Of a DNA stretch of 44,832 bases, positions 25,825-35,800 are shown piece after piece. Numbering within the stretch: position 1 is the first letter of the stretch; every line of letters starts with the position of its first letter. The notes beneath the pieces were generated by a model, which was not told the DNA's origin, did not search any database, and was given only the letters and a program-made list of their open reading frames with translations. The position numbers and the translations under genes were made by a program. Source of the DNA: an uncultured Saprospiraceae bacterium (lineage in GTDB: Bacteria; Bacteroidota; Bacteroidia; Chitinophagales; Saprospiraceae). Location: NCBI GenBank assembly GCA_938016265.1, contig CALLWB010000010.1:1-44832 (forward strand), given 5' to 3'.

Positions 25825-27462
25825 CTAAGCCGAAACCTTCTTAGAATACAACACCTTCCGCTGCTCATCAATTCGGTCAGAAGCAAGAAACTCATCATAA
25901 CTCATCAAGCTGTCAATCACCCCTGTTGGAGTAATTTCAATCACCCGATTAGCAGCAGACTGCATAATATGATGATCATGAGAAGAAACAATCAGGTTAC
26001 CCTTAAATTCTTGCAAGGAGTTATCCAAAGCAGTAATAGACTCCAGATCCAAGTGATTAGTAGGCTCATCAAGTATTAGGAAGTTCGGGTTTTGAAGCAT
26101 CATTTTAGACAACATACATCGTACCTTTTCTCCTCCAGACAAAACACTGGATTTTTTGTGCACTTCGTCGCCAGAAAATAACATTCGTCCAAGGAATCCA
26201 CGGATAAACTGTTCATCTTTATCCGTAGAGTATTGTCGTAGCCAATTAATTAAATCCAAGTCATGTTCATCAGAGAAAAACTCCTCATGTTCATTAGGCA
26301 TGTATTCATAAGTAATGGTTTGTCCCCATTCGATGATGCCAGAATCTGGCTGGTGTTTACCACCAATGATGTCAAGGAAAGCAGAAATTGCAGTTGGATT
26401 TTGAGAAACCAATGCAATTTTTTCATCCGCATTCATAGTAAAAGAAATATTCGAAAAGAGCACCTCCCCGTCTGTACCTTTTTTGCTTAGATTGTCCACA
26501 CGCAAGATTTGATCCCCTGGATCTCTTTCTGGTTTGAAGTGAATAAACGGATACTTTCTGGTAGAGGGTTTTATCTCCTCAATGTTAAGTTTGTCCAGTG
26601 CTTTTTTGCGACTGGTGGCTTGTTTAGACTTTGAAGCATTAGCGCTAAATCGCTGGATAAACTCCAACATCTCTTTACGCTTTTGCTCTACCTTTTTATT
26701 TTTGTTGGCTACTTGAGCGGCCATCAATTGACTTGATTCGTACCAGAAAGTATAGTTACCTGTATAGTTTCTTATTTTTCCGAAGTCGATATCCGTCACG
26801 TGTGTACAAACCATATCCAGGAAATACCTGTCGTGAGATACAACAATAACGGTGTTCTTAAAGTCCGCAAGAAAATCTGCGAGCCAGGTGATAGTTTGCG
26901 CATCCAAATCGTTGGTCGGCTCATCCAGCAACAAGATATCCGGGGTCCCAAACAATGCTTGGGCTAAAAGGACTTTTACCTTTTCAGCTCCATTCAGCTC
27001 CTTCATTCTTTTGTAATGTAAATCCTCTTTTACTCCGAGGTTGCTCAATAGCTCGGCGGCATCACTTTCTGCTGTCCAGCCGCCCATTTCCCCATACTCA
27101 TTTTCCATGTCTGCCGCTCGCAGCCCATCTGCTTCAGTGGCTTCTGGGTCCATGTAGATGGCGTCTTTTTCTACTCGGAGGCTCCACATTTTTTTATGCC
27201 CCATGATGACGGTATTCAATACCTCCTCTTCTTCAAATTCGAAGTGGTTTTGCTTGAGTACAGCCATCCGATTGCCAGGTTCCAGAGAAACAGATCCACG
27301 CATAGCGTCCAATTCGCCAGATAGAATTTTTAAGAACGTGGATTTACCGGCGCCATTCGCACCAATTACTCCATAACAATTACCTTTTGTAAACTTTAGA
27401 TCGACGTCATCAAAAAGAATTCGTTTTCCATACTGAAGGCCTAAACCATTAACTGAAAGCAT
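25825..27462 (-). CDS. ABC-F ATPase (YbiT-like)
   Basis: A 545-residue cytoplasmic protein with two ABC ATPase domains and no membrane segment, as in ABC-F factors that act on the ribosome. Domain 1 has Walker A GANGAGKST (34-42), signature LNGAEK (156-161, normally LSGGE/LSGNE), and Walker B LLLDEPTND (177-185). The interdomain linker (about 245-300, Lys/Gln-rich helices) is the P-site-tRNA-interacting motif region. In domain 2 the expected Walker A around 351-362 reads LVSQNPTAISAF and lacks both the glycines and the lysine. Signature LSGGEK and Walker B LDEPTNHLD are intact. The second site therefore probably binds ATP atypically. The C-terminus ITPTGVIDSLMSYDEFLASD fits YbiT. Length is normal. 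It is not evidence of antibiotic resistance. Confidence 0.9.
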   Translation of the reverse strand: MLSVNGLGLQYGKRILFDDVDLKFTKGNCYGVIGANGAGKSTFLKILSGELDAMRGSVSLEPGNRMAVLKQNHFEFEEEEVLNTVIMGHKKMWSLRVEKDAIYMDPEATEADGLRAADMENEYGEMGGWTAESDAAELLSNLGVKEDLHYKRMKELNGAEKVKVLLAQALFGTPDILLLDEPTNDLDAQTITWLADFLADFKNTVIVVSHDRYFLDMVCTHVTDIDFGKIRNYTGNYTFWYESSQLMAAQVANKNKKVEQKRKEMLEFIQRFSANASKSKQATSRKKALDKLNIEEIKPSTRKYPFIHFKPERDPGDQILRVDNLSKKGTDGEVLFSNISFTMNADEKIALVSQNPTAISAFLDIIGGKHQPDSGIIEWGQTITYEYMPNEHEEFFSDEHDLDLINWLRQYSTDKDEQFIRGFLGRMLFSGDEVHKKSSVLSGGEKVRCMLSKMMLQNPNFLILDEPTNHLDLESITALDNSLQEFKGNLIVSSHDHHIMQSAANRVIEITPTGVIDSLMSYDEFLASDRIDEQRKVLYSKKVSA

Positions 27463-27537
27463 AATGTATTTTACATTGAAAATGTGAAAAAAAGTTAGAA
27501 TGAATCAAGTTTCATTCTCCCTCTAAAAATAAAGGCA

Positions 27538-27568
27538 CAAAGGTACATGAATCTACTGGATTTTCTAA
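27538..27568 (-). promoter_or_regulatory. Candidate promoter for ABC-F gene
   Basis: On the minus strand, TACCTTTG (27545-27538) fits TAnnTTTG, with TTAG 19 bases upstream (27568-27565) as an imperfect -33. The leader would be about 70 bases. Confidence 0.5.
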
Positions 27569-27596
27569 ATAAATATTACGCCCAATAGATACACCA

Positions 27597-27640
27597 ATAA
27601 AAAACGTAGGAACGAATATTGATTCGCCCCTACGTTTTTC
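27597..27640 (-). terminator. Terminator after secreted protein gene
   Basis: On the minus strand AAAAACGTAGGGGCGAAT, CAAT, ATTCGTTCCTACGTTTTT pairs over its whole length with two G-U pairs and is followed by T's. It is also T-rich on the other strand. Confidence 0.88.
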
Positions 27641-27682
27641 ATTTACAGGGAATTCACTTCCCAAATATAAACCGCTGTTTTA

Positions 27683-28666
27683 TTATTTTACTTCAAAGGT
27701 ATGCGCTACTTCCTTAAACTCTTTCAGCAACTTATCCATATCACGTTTTGTAAAACCATTCATTATATAAGTTACTTTCTTCGAAAAAAGACTTACTGAA
27801 TAATAGAGGACCTCCTTTTTCTTTCCGTCCATTTTGTAGCCCACCACTTCATATCCTGAAAGTCCGCCTATCTCAACAGCTTCTGTCGAAGTAACTTGAA
27901 TGTTGTCTTTTCCAAATGGTTTTTTTACTTTTTGAATAGCTTCTTCCTTTTGTTCGTCTTCAGGTACCGGATAAGGCATCATCATCACTACAAAGTTCGT
28001 TTTGTCGTCGGATGCAGTTGGGTACATTCCATCTACATTGTAGAATACACCAGTCTGCATAAACAAGGACGCAAACTTCAAATTGAGTTTCGAATCATCC
28101 AGTGTAAATGTTAGTCCATCCATAGGATTCACCTCCTTGTCTTCATCATAGTAAAAGGAGAGAAATGTTTTTTCAAAATCATTACTCAGCTTTTCGTCCT
28201 GTGCCAATTCGTAGCCACCAGAGATGACAATGCACTCGTCCTTAGAGGCACTGTATAACATCAGCCACTGCGTGACCATTGTCGGTTTGTCAGAATTGCC
28301 AAGACCGCCCATTCCTTTATCAGGCATGGTCACTTTGTAGAGTTTGGCTGGCTGACCATTCAGTATCAGGTCGCGATCGATCAACACTTTTCCATCTTCA
28401 GGTGGAAGATCTTTAGCAAACATCGGAATGACCATCTCCAGGCTCATCGGCATCTCGGTAAAGTTGATCATCGCTTTATATTCCTCACTGATCAATCCGG
28501 TAAACTGATCGGATGTAGAAAAGGATTTGCCTGGTGGAATAACTGCAAATTTGGTTCCTGGCAGTTCGAGGTGGTTTTCCGTAAGGGAAGTAGTAATTTT
28601 ATCCTGGGCAATCAAACTTAAACTTACCATTAGGAAAACGACTAGTGTAGGAAGGATTTTATTCAT
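27683..28666 (-). CDS. Secreted protein of unknown function
   Basis: A 327-residue protein with a clear signal peptide (MNKILPTLVVFLMVSLSLIA then QDK). The mature part looks like two halves of similar layout: each begins with a strand of the form G-x-x-F-x-V/I, then a short M-x-M or PPG/PYP loop, then a helix before a final strand with FYY or TFEV. Segments such as NFTEMPMSLEMVIPMF and NFVVMMMPYPVPEDEQKEEA could correspond. This recalls PsbP/DUF-like periplasmic proteins but I cannot name a family. It is transcribed on the minus strand from a possible -7 box TAATTTTG (28731-28724) and ends at a strong terminator. Confidence 0.6.
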   Translation of the reverse strand: MNKILPTLVVFLMVSLSLIAQDKITTSLTENHLELPGTKFAVIPPGKSFSTSDQFTGLISEEYKAMINFTEMPMSLEMVIPMFAKDLPPEDGKVLIDRDLILNGQPAKLYKVTMPDKGMGGLGNSDKPTMVTQWLMLYSASKDECIVISGGYELAQDEKLSNDFEKTFLSFYYDEDKEVNPMDGLTFTLDDSKLNLKFASLFMQTGVFYNVDGMYPTASDDKTNFVVMMMPYPVPEDEQKEEAIQKVKKPFGKDNIQVTSTEAVEIGGLSGYEVVGYKMDGKKKEVLYYSVSLFSKKVTYIMNGFTKRDMDKLLKEFKEVAHTFEVK

Positions 28667-28789
28667 GTTAATGCATTAATTTTATAAATCAGTCATACGG
28701 GAAATCCGCACAACCGCTAATACCAAAATTACGCCAAAGTTTAGACAATTTTCGAATTGCATGGGCATTAAAGTACAATCTTGCTTGAA

Positions 28790-28870
28790 TCAATTCAATT
28801 TATGAGTATTTGCCATCGCTTGATATTCTGATAACATCTGCTCTAATTTTTTTTTGGTATTTTCTTTCAT
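28790..28870 (-). CDS. Possible 26-residue small protein downstream of Gre-like gene
   Basis: ATG at 28870-28868 lies eight bases after the Gre-like stop. It encodes a charged, helical 26-residue peptide (MKENTKKKLEQMLSEYQAMA then six residues) ending at TGA 28792-28790. Spacing suggests cotranslation. The composition is protein-like, but nothing else supports it. Confidence 0.3.
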   Translation of the reverse strand: MKENTKKKLEQMLSEYQAMANTHKLN

Positions 28871-28878
28871 GATAGGTT

Positions 28879-29343
28879 TCAACCAATATCTAAAATCTCA
28901 AATCGATTCCCCTTAAAATCAACACTATCTCCAATCCCTTTTCCAAATAGAAGTTTACCAATAGGGGAAGATGGAGAGATCGCAAAATAAGTGGAATTAG
29001 CTAGCTTTATTTTGCCTGCACTGATGGCTAGAAAGAACAGACCTTTGTTTGTAGAGACCAGACAGCCTGGATGAACTGTTTCATAAGTCGGGCGAACATT
29101 TATTTGGCTCAAGGCCTGTTTGTCGGTTATTGCGGCGGCCAATTGATGCGTGCTTTTTTCTTTTTCAAGATGCATCATAGCGCGGGTAGTTTCGTATTTA
29201 TCTCCTGCGCTACTTTTGGTTTCGTTGTTTGCCGCTTGCTGGGCTGCATCTATTGCTTCTTGTATCGTACGAATGCGATCATTTACTTGGTTCAAACAAT
29301 GATCAAACAGGTTTGATTTTACTTGGGAAAAATTTCTGCTCAT
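28879..29343 (-). CDS. Gre-like transcript-cleavage-factor-related protein
   Basis: A 154-residue protein whose C-terminus matches the GreA/GreB C-terminal domain: SPSSPIGKLLFGKGIGDSVD (about 123-142) resembles the SPxGxALxGxxxGD motif of Gre factors. Instead of the usual GreA coiled coil with two acidic tip residues, the N-terminal half is a helical stretch with AGDKYETTRAMMHLEKEK (about 46-63), a pattern typical of the Bacteroidota branch that is often misnamed 3-oxoacyl-ACP synthase. Such proteins probably bind the RNA polymerase secondary channel, but the cleavage acids are not clearly present. No signal peptide. A possible small reading frame follows. Confidence 0.78.
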   Translation of the reverse strand: MSRNFSQVKSNLFDHCLNQVNDRIRTIQEAIDAAQQAANNETKSSAGDKYETTRAMMHLEKEKSTHQLAAAITDKQALSQINVRPTYETVHPGCLVSTNKGLFFLAISAGKIKLANSTYFAISPSSPIGKLLFGKGIGDSVDFKGNRFEILDIG

Positions 29344-29553
29344 TGCTGTTTATTCTTCTAAATTAAGTGGTACTAAAAGAAACTAAAGATAGGCTTATGA
29401 TCGTTAAAAAAAGAGTAATAAAAAAACGTTTTTTGATATTGAATAAATTGGAATTTGATTTAGATCAAGCAACTTCTCATAAATAGTTCGCATCTTACTA
29501 TTTTAATAAAGCGCTTGTAATTAATTATTTAAAGAACCTCCATAAATAATAAT

Positions 29554-32500
29554 ATGTATCCTCATAAAACGCATTTTAATAATTACATTTTCTCCATTAT
29601 TATTGTCTTGTTACTCTTGATAACTACCGGTTTTGGATTGTACAGTTTTGTGATGGGATCAAATTTTCCCAATGCCCAGACCATCCCTCAATCCTATAAC
29701 CTCGGTCCACGCCCAGCGGCTTTTACACCAATAGTCGATCCAATTGGAGGAGGAACGTTGACAAGGATAACAGATAATGATGGCAGCTCTGCTAACATTC
29801 GCCATAAATATAGTGCTGCACAGGCATTTAATGCAGATGAGTCTGTTATTTTTATGGCAAAAGGGAATGTATTTTTGGATGCAAGTACCTTGAATAATCT
29901 ACCCTACAACTTTTTAACCTCAAACAATACCCCCGTTTGGTCTCCTGTTAATCCTAAAGAGATGATACTTGCCAAGGATTCTACACTCTATCGGTGGGAT
30001 GTTACAAGCAATTCTGCTGCAGCAGCTTTCAATTTATCAGGATATAAAGAAGCAAACATATTTATCAGAATGCAACCGTCTAATGATGGAAGCAAGGTCG
30101 CAGTTGTTGCCCGAAAAAAAATAGATGACAGTTATTGGGCAGTGGGTGTTGATTTAATCACAGGTGCAATTGGTCCTGAAATATCATTTGATACTTGGAA
30201 TTTTTCTGACTTGACTGCAGCCTCCAAAAATAGAAGAGCAAACCCCAGTCCGACTGGCAAATATTTGGTGCTACAAGGAGCAGCTGACAATGAATACCAT
30301 CGCACACTTGCTTTCGATTGGCAAACAGGAGCGCACGTCTATTCTTCCCCCTCCACAAGTGGCGCAGAATGTCCGGGAGATCATGGAGATTTTGCTGTTG
30401 ATGTAAATGGCAAGGATGTTTTTATAGGTTTATGCGAAGGTGGAGGTACTGGAAACTCGATTACTTATGCTGGTGAGACCGTAGTTTTAGACTTCGAATC
30501 AGGAACAGTTACGTCGATTCAAGGCCTCGGTAGTTTTTCTCATTATTCAGGAAGAAATACAAAGAGAAATGGATGGGTATACGCCTCCAGCTATAAAACA
30601 ACGAATGCCAACTCCACTTCAGAAGTTGTTGCTTTCAAAACGGATGGTTCTAGGGTGGAGTATTATACGGATCCTCAAGGATATAGAAATGCATATGACC
30701 AGGAAACTCAGGCAACTCCTTCTCCAGATGGAACGAAAATCATCTTCTCCAGTTCTTGGAATCAGGAAGAACCCGCCAGTACTTCCAATGATTATCTACT
30801 AGACCTTAGCGAGCTTAATGCTAGCCCAATCGGTTTCTCCGTAGGACAAGATTTTCAATTTGCGCAGACGACTTCACAAGCATATAGCCTAGGCTCCAGA
30901 CCTGCTCCTTATGTGCCAGTGCTAGACGCTATCGGAGGGGGAACATTAACAAGAATTACCAATAACAATGGAGGTGCTAACATCCGTCACAATTATGGCG
31001 CAGCACAAGCATTTAATGCAGATGAGACAATTATCTATATGTCTAAAGGTCGAAAATTTTTAGATGCTTCCTCTTATGCCAATTTACCCTACAATTTTTT
31101 GACAAGCAATAATGCACCTGTTTGGTCTCCAGTTAATGCCAAAGAGATGTTGCTTGTCAAAGACTCTACTTTCTACCGGTGGGACGTTACCACAAACACC
31201 GCCGCGGTTACTTTTAACTTGCCAGGGTACAAGGACGCAAACATGTATATTAGAATGCAACCGTCCAACGATGGAACCAAGGCAGCAGTAGTTGCCAGGA
31301 AAAAGATAGATGATAGTTATTGGGCAGTTGGTATTGATTTGAATACAGGGGCAATAGGACCTGAAATATCTTTTGATGCCTGGAATTTTTCGGACTTGAT
31401 TGGCCCAACAAAAGATAGAAGAGCAAATCCTAGTCCTACAGGAAAATACATGATTTTACAAGGAACAGCAGATAACGAATACCAAAGGACACTAGCTTTT
31501 AATTGGCAAACAGGAGCACATGTTTATTCTTCTCCTTCCACAAATGGAATAGAATGCCCGGGTGGCCATGGAGATTTAGCTATTGATGTAAATGGAAAAG
31601 ATGTTTTTGTAGGGAGATGTAATGGTGGAGGTACTGGAAATTCTGCCATCTATGCTGGAGAAACAGTCGTCATGGACTTTGAAACTGGAACAGTCACACC
31701 AATTCAAGGGCTTGGTAGTTTTTCCCACTATTCCGGGAGAAACGTAAAAAGAGAGGGTTGGGTATATGCTTCTAGCTACAGAACAACAAGTGCGAGCTCA
31801 AGGTCAAGAGTCCTTGCTTTTAAAACGGATGGTTCAAGAGTGGAGTATTATATCGACCCGCAAGGATATAGAAATTCTTATGAACACGAAACCCACGCGA
31901 CACCATCCCCAGACGGGAAAAGAATTATTTTCTCAAGTTCATGGAATCAGCTGGAACCAGCAGGGGTGTCCAATGATTACCTATTAGATTTGAGAGGCCT
32001 TGTTGTTGATGAATTACAAACAGAAGTGTATTTATGGCTGGAGGGCGCCTTTGATGTTGCTTCCTGTCAAATGACTTCTAGTTTGCTGACCAAAAGCCTG
32101 CTTCCGTCTGCTCAACCTTATTCTGCAGCTCCCTGGAATTATACTGGCACCGAAGGTCAAGGATGGTCAGATACGGACTATCCCATTGGATCGGTAGACT
32201 GGGTGAAGGTAGATTTTCGGGAAACTACAGACCCTGCAAGCCATCTATTGTCAAGGGCTGCGGTCCTTTTAGCGGACGGTTCGTTGCACTTTCCTAATCC
32301 AATTACGGGCGACGATTTACAAAATGTTAATGCGGTCTATATGCTAATAGAACATAGGAATCACATGGCAATTATGACGCCTCAACCTATCTCCATTGAC
32401 AATGGGGTGATCGCACATGATTTCAGAACTGCGAATAGTTTTTCTGTTAATGCTAGTAGCGGACAAAAGGAGATCGAGTCAGGGGTCTGGGCGATGTTTG

Positions 32501-32691
32501 CAGGAGATGCTGATCAAAGTTACAACCTCGGATACGAAATAACAGGCGTTGAAAAGTTGATTTTTAATGCTGAAAATGGCAAGTTTAACGAATACAATAT
32601 AGCAGACTACAATTTGGACGGCGATGTGTCTGGTTTGGATAAAACCATTTGGTATTATAATAATGGGGTATTCTCTGGGATTGCTAAATAG
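29554..32691 (+). CDS. Membrane-anchored protein with 395-residue tandem duplication and shared C-terminal module
   Basis: A 1045-residue protein. A basic N-terminus and one hydrophobic helix (about 11-33) without an obvious cleavage site suggest an uncleaved signal anchor. Two very similar repeats follow (about 38-427 and 433-815): both contain IGGGTLTRIT, NIRH, AAQAFNADE, LPYNFLTSNN, PVWSPVN, RMQPSNDG, ARKKIDDSYWAVG, GTGNS, GLGSFSHYSGRN and FSSSWNQ. The W/DG-rich strands suggest beta-propeller folds. Residues of about 820-1045 form the C-terminal module also found in the S8 protease (LEGAFD, LLPSAQPY, VDWVKV, LLADGS, EHRNHMAIMTP, HDFRTA). It ends with Asp-rich loops (GDADQ; DYNLDGDVSGLD). 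The function is unknown, but placement on the cell surface is plausible. Confidence 0.75.
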   Translation: MYPHKTHFNNYIFSIIIVLLLLITTGFGLYSFVMGSNFPNAQTIPQSYNLGPRPAAFTPIVDPIGGGTLTRITDNDGSSANIRHKYSAAQAFNADESVIFMAKGNVFLDASTLNNLPYNFLTSNNTPVWSPVNPKEMILAKDSTLYRWDVTSNSAAAAFNLSGYKEANIFIRMQPSNDGSKVAVVARKKIDDSYWAVGVDLITGAIGPEISFDTWNFSDLTAASKNRRANPSPTGKYLVLQGAADNEYHRTLAFDWQTGAHVYSSPSTSGAECPGDHGDFAVDVNGKDVFIGLCEGGGTGNSITYAGETVVLDFESGTVTSIQGLGSFSHYSGRNTKRNGWVYASSYKTTNANSTSEVVAFKTDGSRVEYYTDPQGYRNAYDQETQATPSPDGTKIIFSSSWNQEEPASTSNDYLLDLSELNASPIGFSVGQDFQFAQTTSQAYSLGSRPAPYVPVLDAIGGGTLTRITNNNGGANIRHNYGAAQAFNADETIIYMSKGRKFLDASSYANLPYNFLTSNNAPVWSPVNAKEMLLVKDSTFYRWDVTTNTAAVTFNLPGYKDANMYIRMQPSNDGTKAAVVARKKIDDSYWAVGIDLNTGAIGPEISFDAWNFSDLIGPTKDRRANPSPTGKYMILQGTADNEYQRTLAFNWQTGAHVYSSPSTNGIECPGGHGDLAIDVNGKDVFVGRCNGGGTGNSAIYAGETVVMDFETGTVTPIQGLGSFSHYSGRNVKREGWVYASSYRTTSASSRSRVLAFKTDGSRVEYYIDPQGYRNSYEHETHATPSPDGKRIIFSSSWNQLEPAGVSNDYLLDLRGLVVDELQTEVYLWLEGAFDVASCQMTSSLLTKSLLPSAQPYSAAPWNYTGTEGQGWSDTDYPIGSVDWVKVDFRETTDPASHLLSRAAVLLADGSLHFPNPITGDDLQNVNAVYMLIEHRNHMAIMTPQPISIDNGVIAHDFRTANSFSVNASSGQKEIESGVWAMFAGDADQSYNLGYEITGVEKLIFNAENGKFNEYNIADYNLDGDVSGLDKTIWYYNNGVFSGIAK

Positions 32692-32780
32692 GTGGATGAA
32701 TAGTTCTGGATTTGATGAATTAGAAGAAGATGGTTTTAGTAGAAGAAAAAATACATCCTCCACTTTATTTAGTTTATTGA

Positions 32781-32807
32781 TTTTGAAAGGAAAATCACCT
32801 TTCAAAA
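32781..32807 (+). repeat. Perfect 10-bp inverted repeat between giant genes
   Basis: TTTTGAAAGG (32781-32790), AAAATCA, CCTTTCAAAA (32798-32807). It has no T-run and is 72 bases before the G8 gene start. It may be a weak terminator or a regulatory hairpin. Confidence 0.45.
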
Positions 32808-32878
32808 ACACCTCAATCTCTACCAAAAAATCGTATATTCATCTACAGAACAATTTTTTACAAACCTCCACCTGACAT

Positions 32879-35800
32879 ATGAGTTATCGTTTTACATTAA
32901 AAATAATAGGCGTAGTGTTCCCCATATTTTTCTTCGGGACATCTGTATTTGGTAGTAACAACGAATGTATCTATACCAACTCCCGTTGCGAATACGATAC
33001 AACAGACAAATCCGCTGCCACGTTCACCGCCGTACAAAATGGCAGATGGGACCAACCCGCTACTTGGAACCAAAACGCCATTCCGACAGCAAACGACATA
33101 GTCGTCATCCCCGCTGGTAGAGTCATCAGACTAATAGGAACCTGCTTCGCAAAAAACATCACTGTAAACGGTATTCTAATGAATACAGCAGGCATGAACG
33201 ATTTTGACCTGTCTACGGAATACATTATGATCATGGGCAATGCCTCAGAATTGCGTATCGGTACAGGAGCAAATCCATACACTGGTCGGGCTATCATAAC
33301 ACTGGTTGGTATCAATGACGGGCAGAGCATTATGAACTCCGGCGACAAATTCATCACTGCAATGATGGGCGGTAAAATCAATATACACGGAGAAAACACC
33401 ATCAGTTGGTCACAACTTGGAGCCAACGCCCCAAAAGGAAGCACTCAGATCACATTAAAAGAACCAGTCACCTGGCCAGTAGGAGCAGAAATACTAATCG
33501 TTTCATCAAGAACAGACTGGAATGAAGCAGAAAAACGGACCATTTCAGCAGTAAGCGCCAATCAAAAAACACTTTCCTTTGCTTCAGCGTTAGATTGGCC
33601 ACACACCGGCGTTCAGAAAAACTATACACGTAACACCCCTGCCAAAACTTGGACAGCAGACCTTAGAGCGGAGGTCGGACTCCTTAGTCACAATATTACG
33701 ATACAAGGAGATGCCCAGTCAGAAATACCTACTCACGGAGCTGGTAGTGGATATGGAGGGCATATGATGGTTCATAATGGAGCTTCTGCCTTTATTAGTG
33801 GAGTTGAGTTTTACCGAATGGGACAAACTGCAGAGCTGGGACGCTATCCCTTTCATTGGCATATGGTAAAAGGCGGTGGGGCTGGTCAATATTTCAAAAA
33901 CAACAGTGTCCACAAATCATACAATCGAGCAATTACCATCCATGGGACGGATTATACACTCGTAGAAAACAATTTTTGCTATGACCATCTAGGGCATGGT
34001 CTTTTCTTGGAAGATGGGGGCGAACGCTTTAATGTTATAAGAAAAAATGTAGTGTTGCTCACCAAACGACCAACTGCTGCTCAGGCACTCACGCCTTCCG
34101 ACCATGAGTTAAACCAAGTCCAAAATAGGACTCCATCCAGCTTCTGGATCACCAACCCCAACAATATTTTTGAGGACAATGTAGCAGCAGGAACGCATGG
34201 CACCGGATTTTGGTTTGCTATGCCGGAAAGTCCTTTGTTTGTCTCTGGTACAGATCCCTATTTTGCAGGGATTCAACCTCATAAAGAACCCCTTGGACTA
34301 TTCAAGGGGAACACCGCTCACAGTTGCAAAAGTGGATTTGATATATTTGACAGGCTTACCGCTTTACATGGTATAAGACCGAACTGGGGATGGGACAATG
34401 CAACTCCTCATGTAATGGAAGATTGCACTTGGTACTCCAACAATGTAGGAGTTTATGCTGGGATTGGAGTAGATGGCCCAAAAGATAATGTCATTTACAG
34501 AAACAATATCTTTGTTGATAATTTAATACATCTCTTCCTTGCTACTTACAATGTAGTAGATCAGTCAGTAATTGTAGCAGATGCTGGGGAAGGCTTGCGC
34601 GCTAAAATAAATAATCCATTGACAGAAGCTTACCGGACCTACGATGGAGCAGGAAGAGTGTACAATTCTCATTTTGTTGGTTGGAATGCTGCGAATACAT
34701 CACTGATTAAACCGGGTGGGGCCGCTACAAAACACATAAACCATGAATTTACAGGGATTACAACCAATCATGCTGGGTTTATGAATATCAAACTTCGTGA
34801 TTATACGATTGTCCCTCCTTCGGACATAATAGCAACCCATTATATGCATCCTCGCGAAATAATGATGGTTGTTCATGACAATGATGGCAGTATTAGTGGA
34901 GTAGCTGACGCATCGATCGTAAGTAATCACCCACTAATGCTGACAGGAGGCGAGTTTCAAGCTCCAAATTGGGATTATGCTTATCGAAGCTTAAACAAAT
35001 GGGCGTTATCATTTATGTTGTATCCTGGAGTAGCCATGGAAAATTTTCCGAATGTTACCATACAAAGAACAAAGACAGGAACACCAGATGCAGCCATCTA
35101 TTATGTAGATGGATACAGAGAAAAACATCAGATCCCATTTATCGTAAATGATAGTTACTTATACACCTACCATTTTGAATCGTTGCCTACTTCAAAAAGG
35201 CTAACGTTGTACATGGATGATGCTACTCCTGGAGACCGCTACCTCATCAAGTATAAAGACTTTGGCAAACTAGGAGGATTTAGTATGTCTGGGGCAGTTG
35301 CACATAGCTCCCTTGCCAACCTTCAAGCCTCCAATTCGACTGGTTATTACAAGCAGTCGAATGGTGATCTATATGTCCGCCCTGTCGCTACCACCATGAA
35401 ACAAGTTTGGACGCTCCAGTGGACAACCAACTTCGCAGTAGCACCTGTAGATCTGGATGGCGATGGCTCCACAGACGGTTTTGAGGCTTCTGAGGCCAGA
35501 AATCCTTATGATGCAAGCGATCTGGCGTTTCAATATTCCACTACCAATAACTTTGAAGGGTGGAGCACTATTGACCAAATTGCAAGCACGGACGTTAGCG
35601 GTGGGTGGCTAAATGGAATTACTTCTGGCAACGACCCGAAAATAATCAAAACCGATTTCAATTTTGACGCTACTAAAGTGGTCAATATTCTAGTGAAAAT
35701 GAAAGCAAGTTCTAATCGGGTAGCCCAGCTATTCTGGGGGAGAAATAATGCGCCTGGCTTTGCAGCAGCTCGAGTTGTCGGGGATAATTATACTGGGAAT

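Noticed and set aside
25825-27462. Antibiotic-resistance ABC-F gene
   Set aside because: Sequence and C-terminus fit the housekeeping YbiT-like group, and no resistance context is present.
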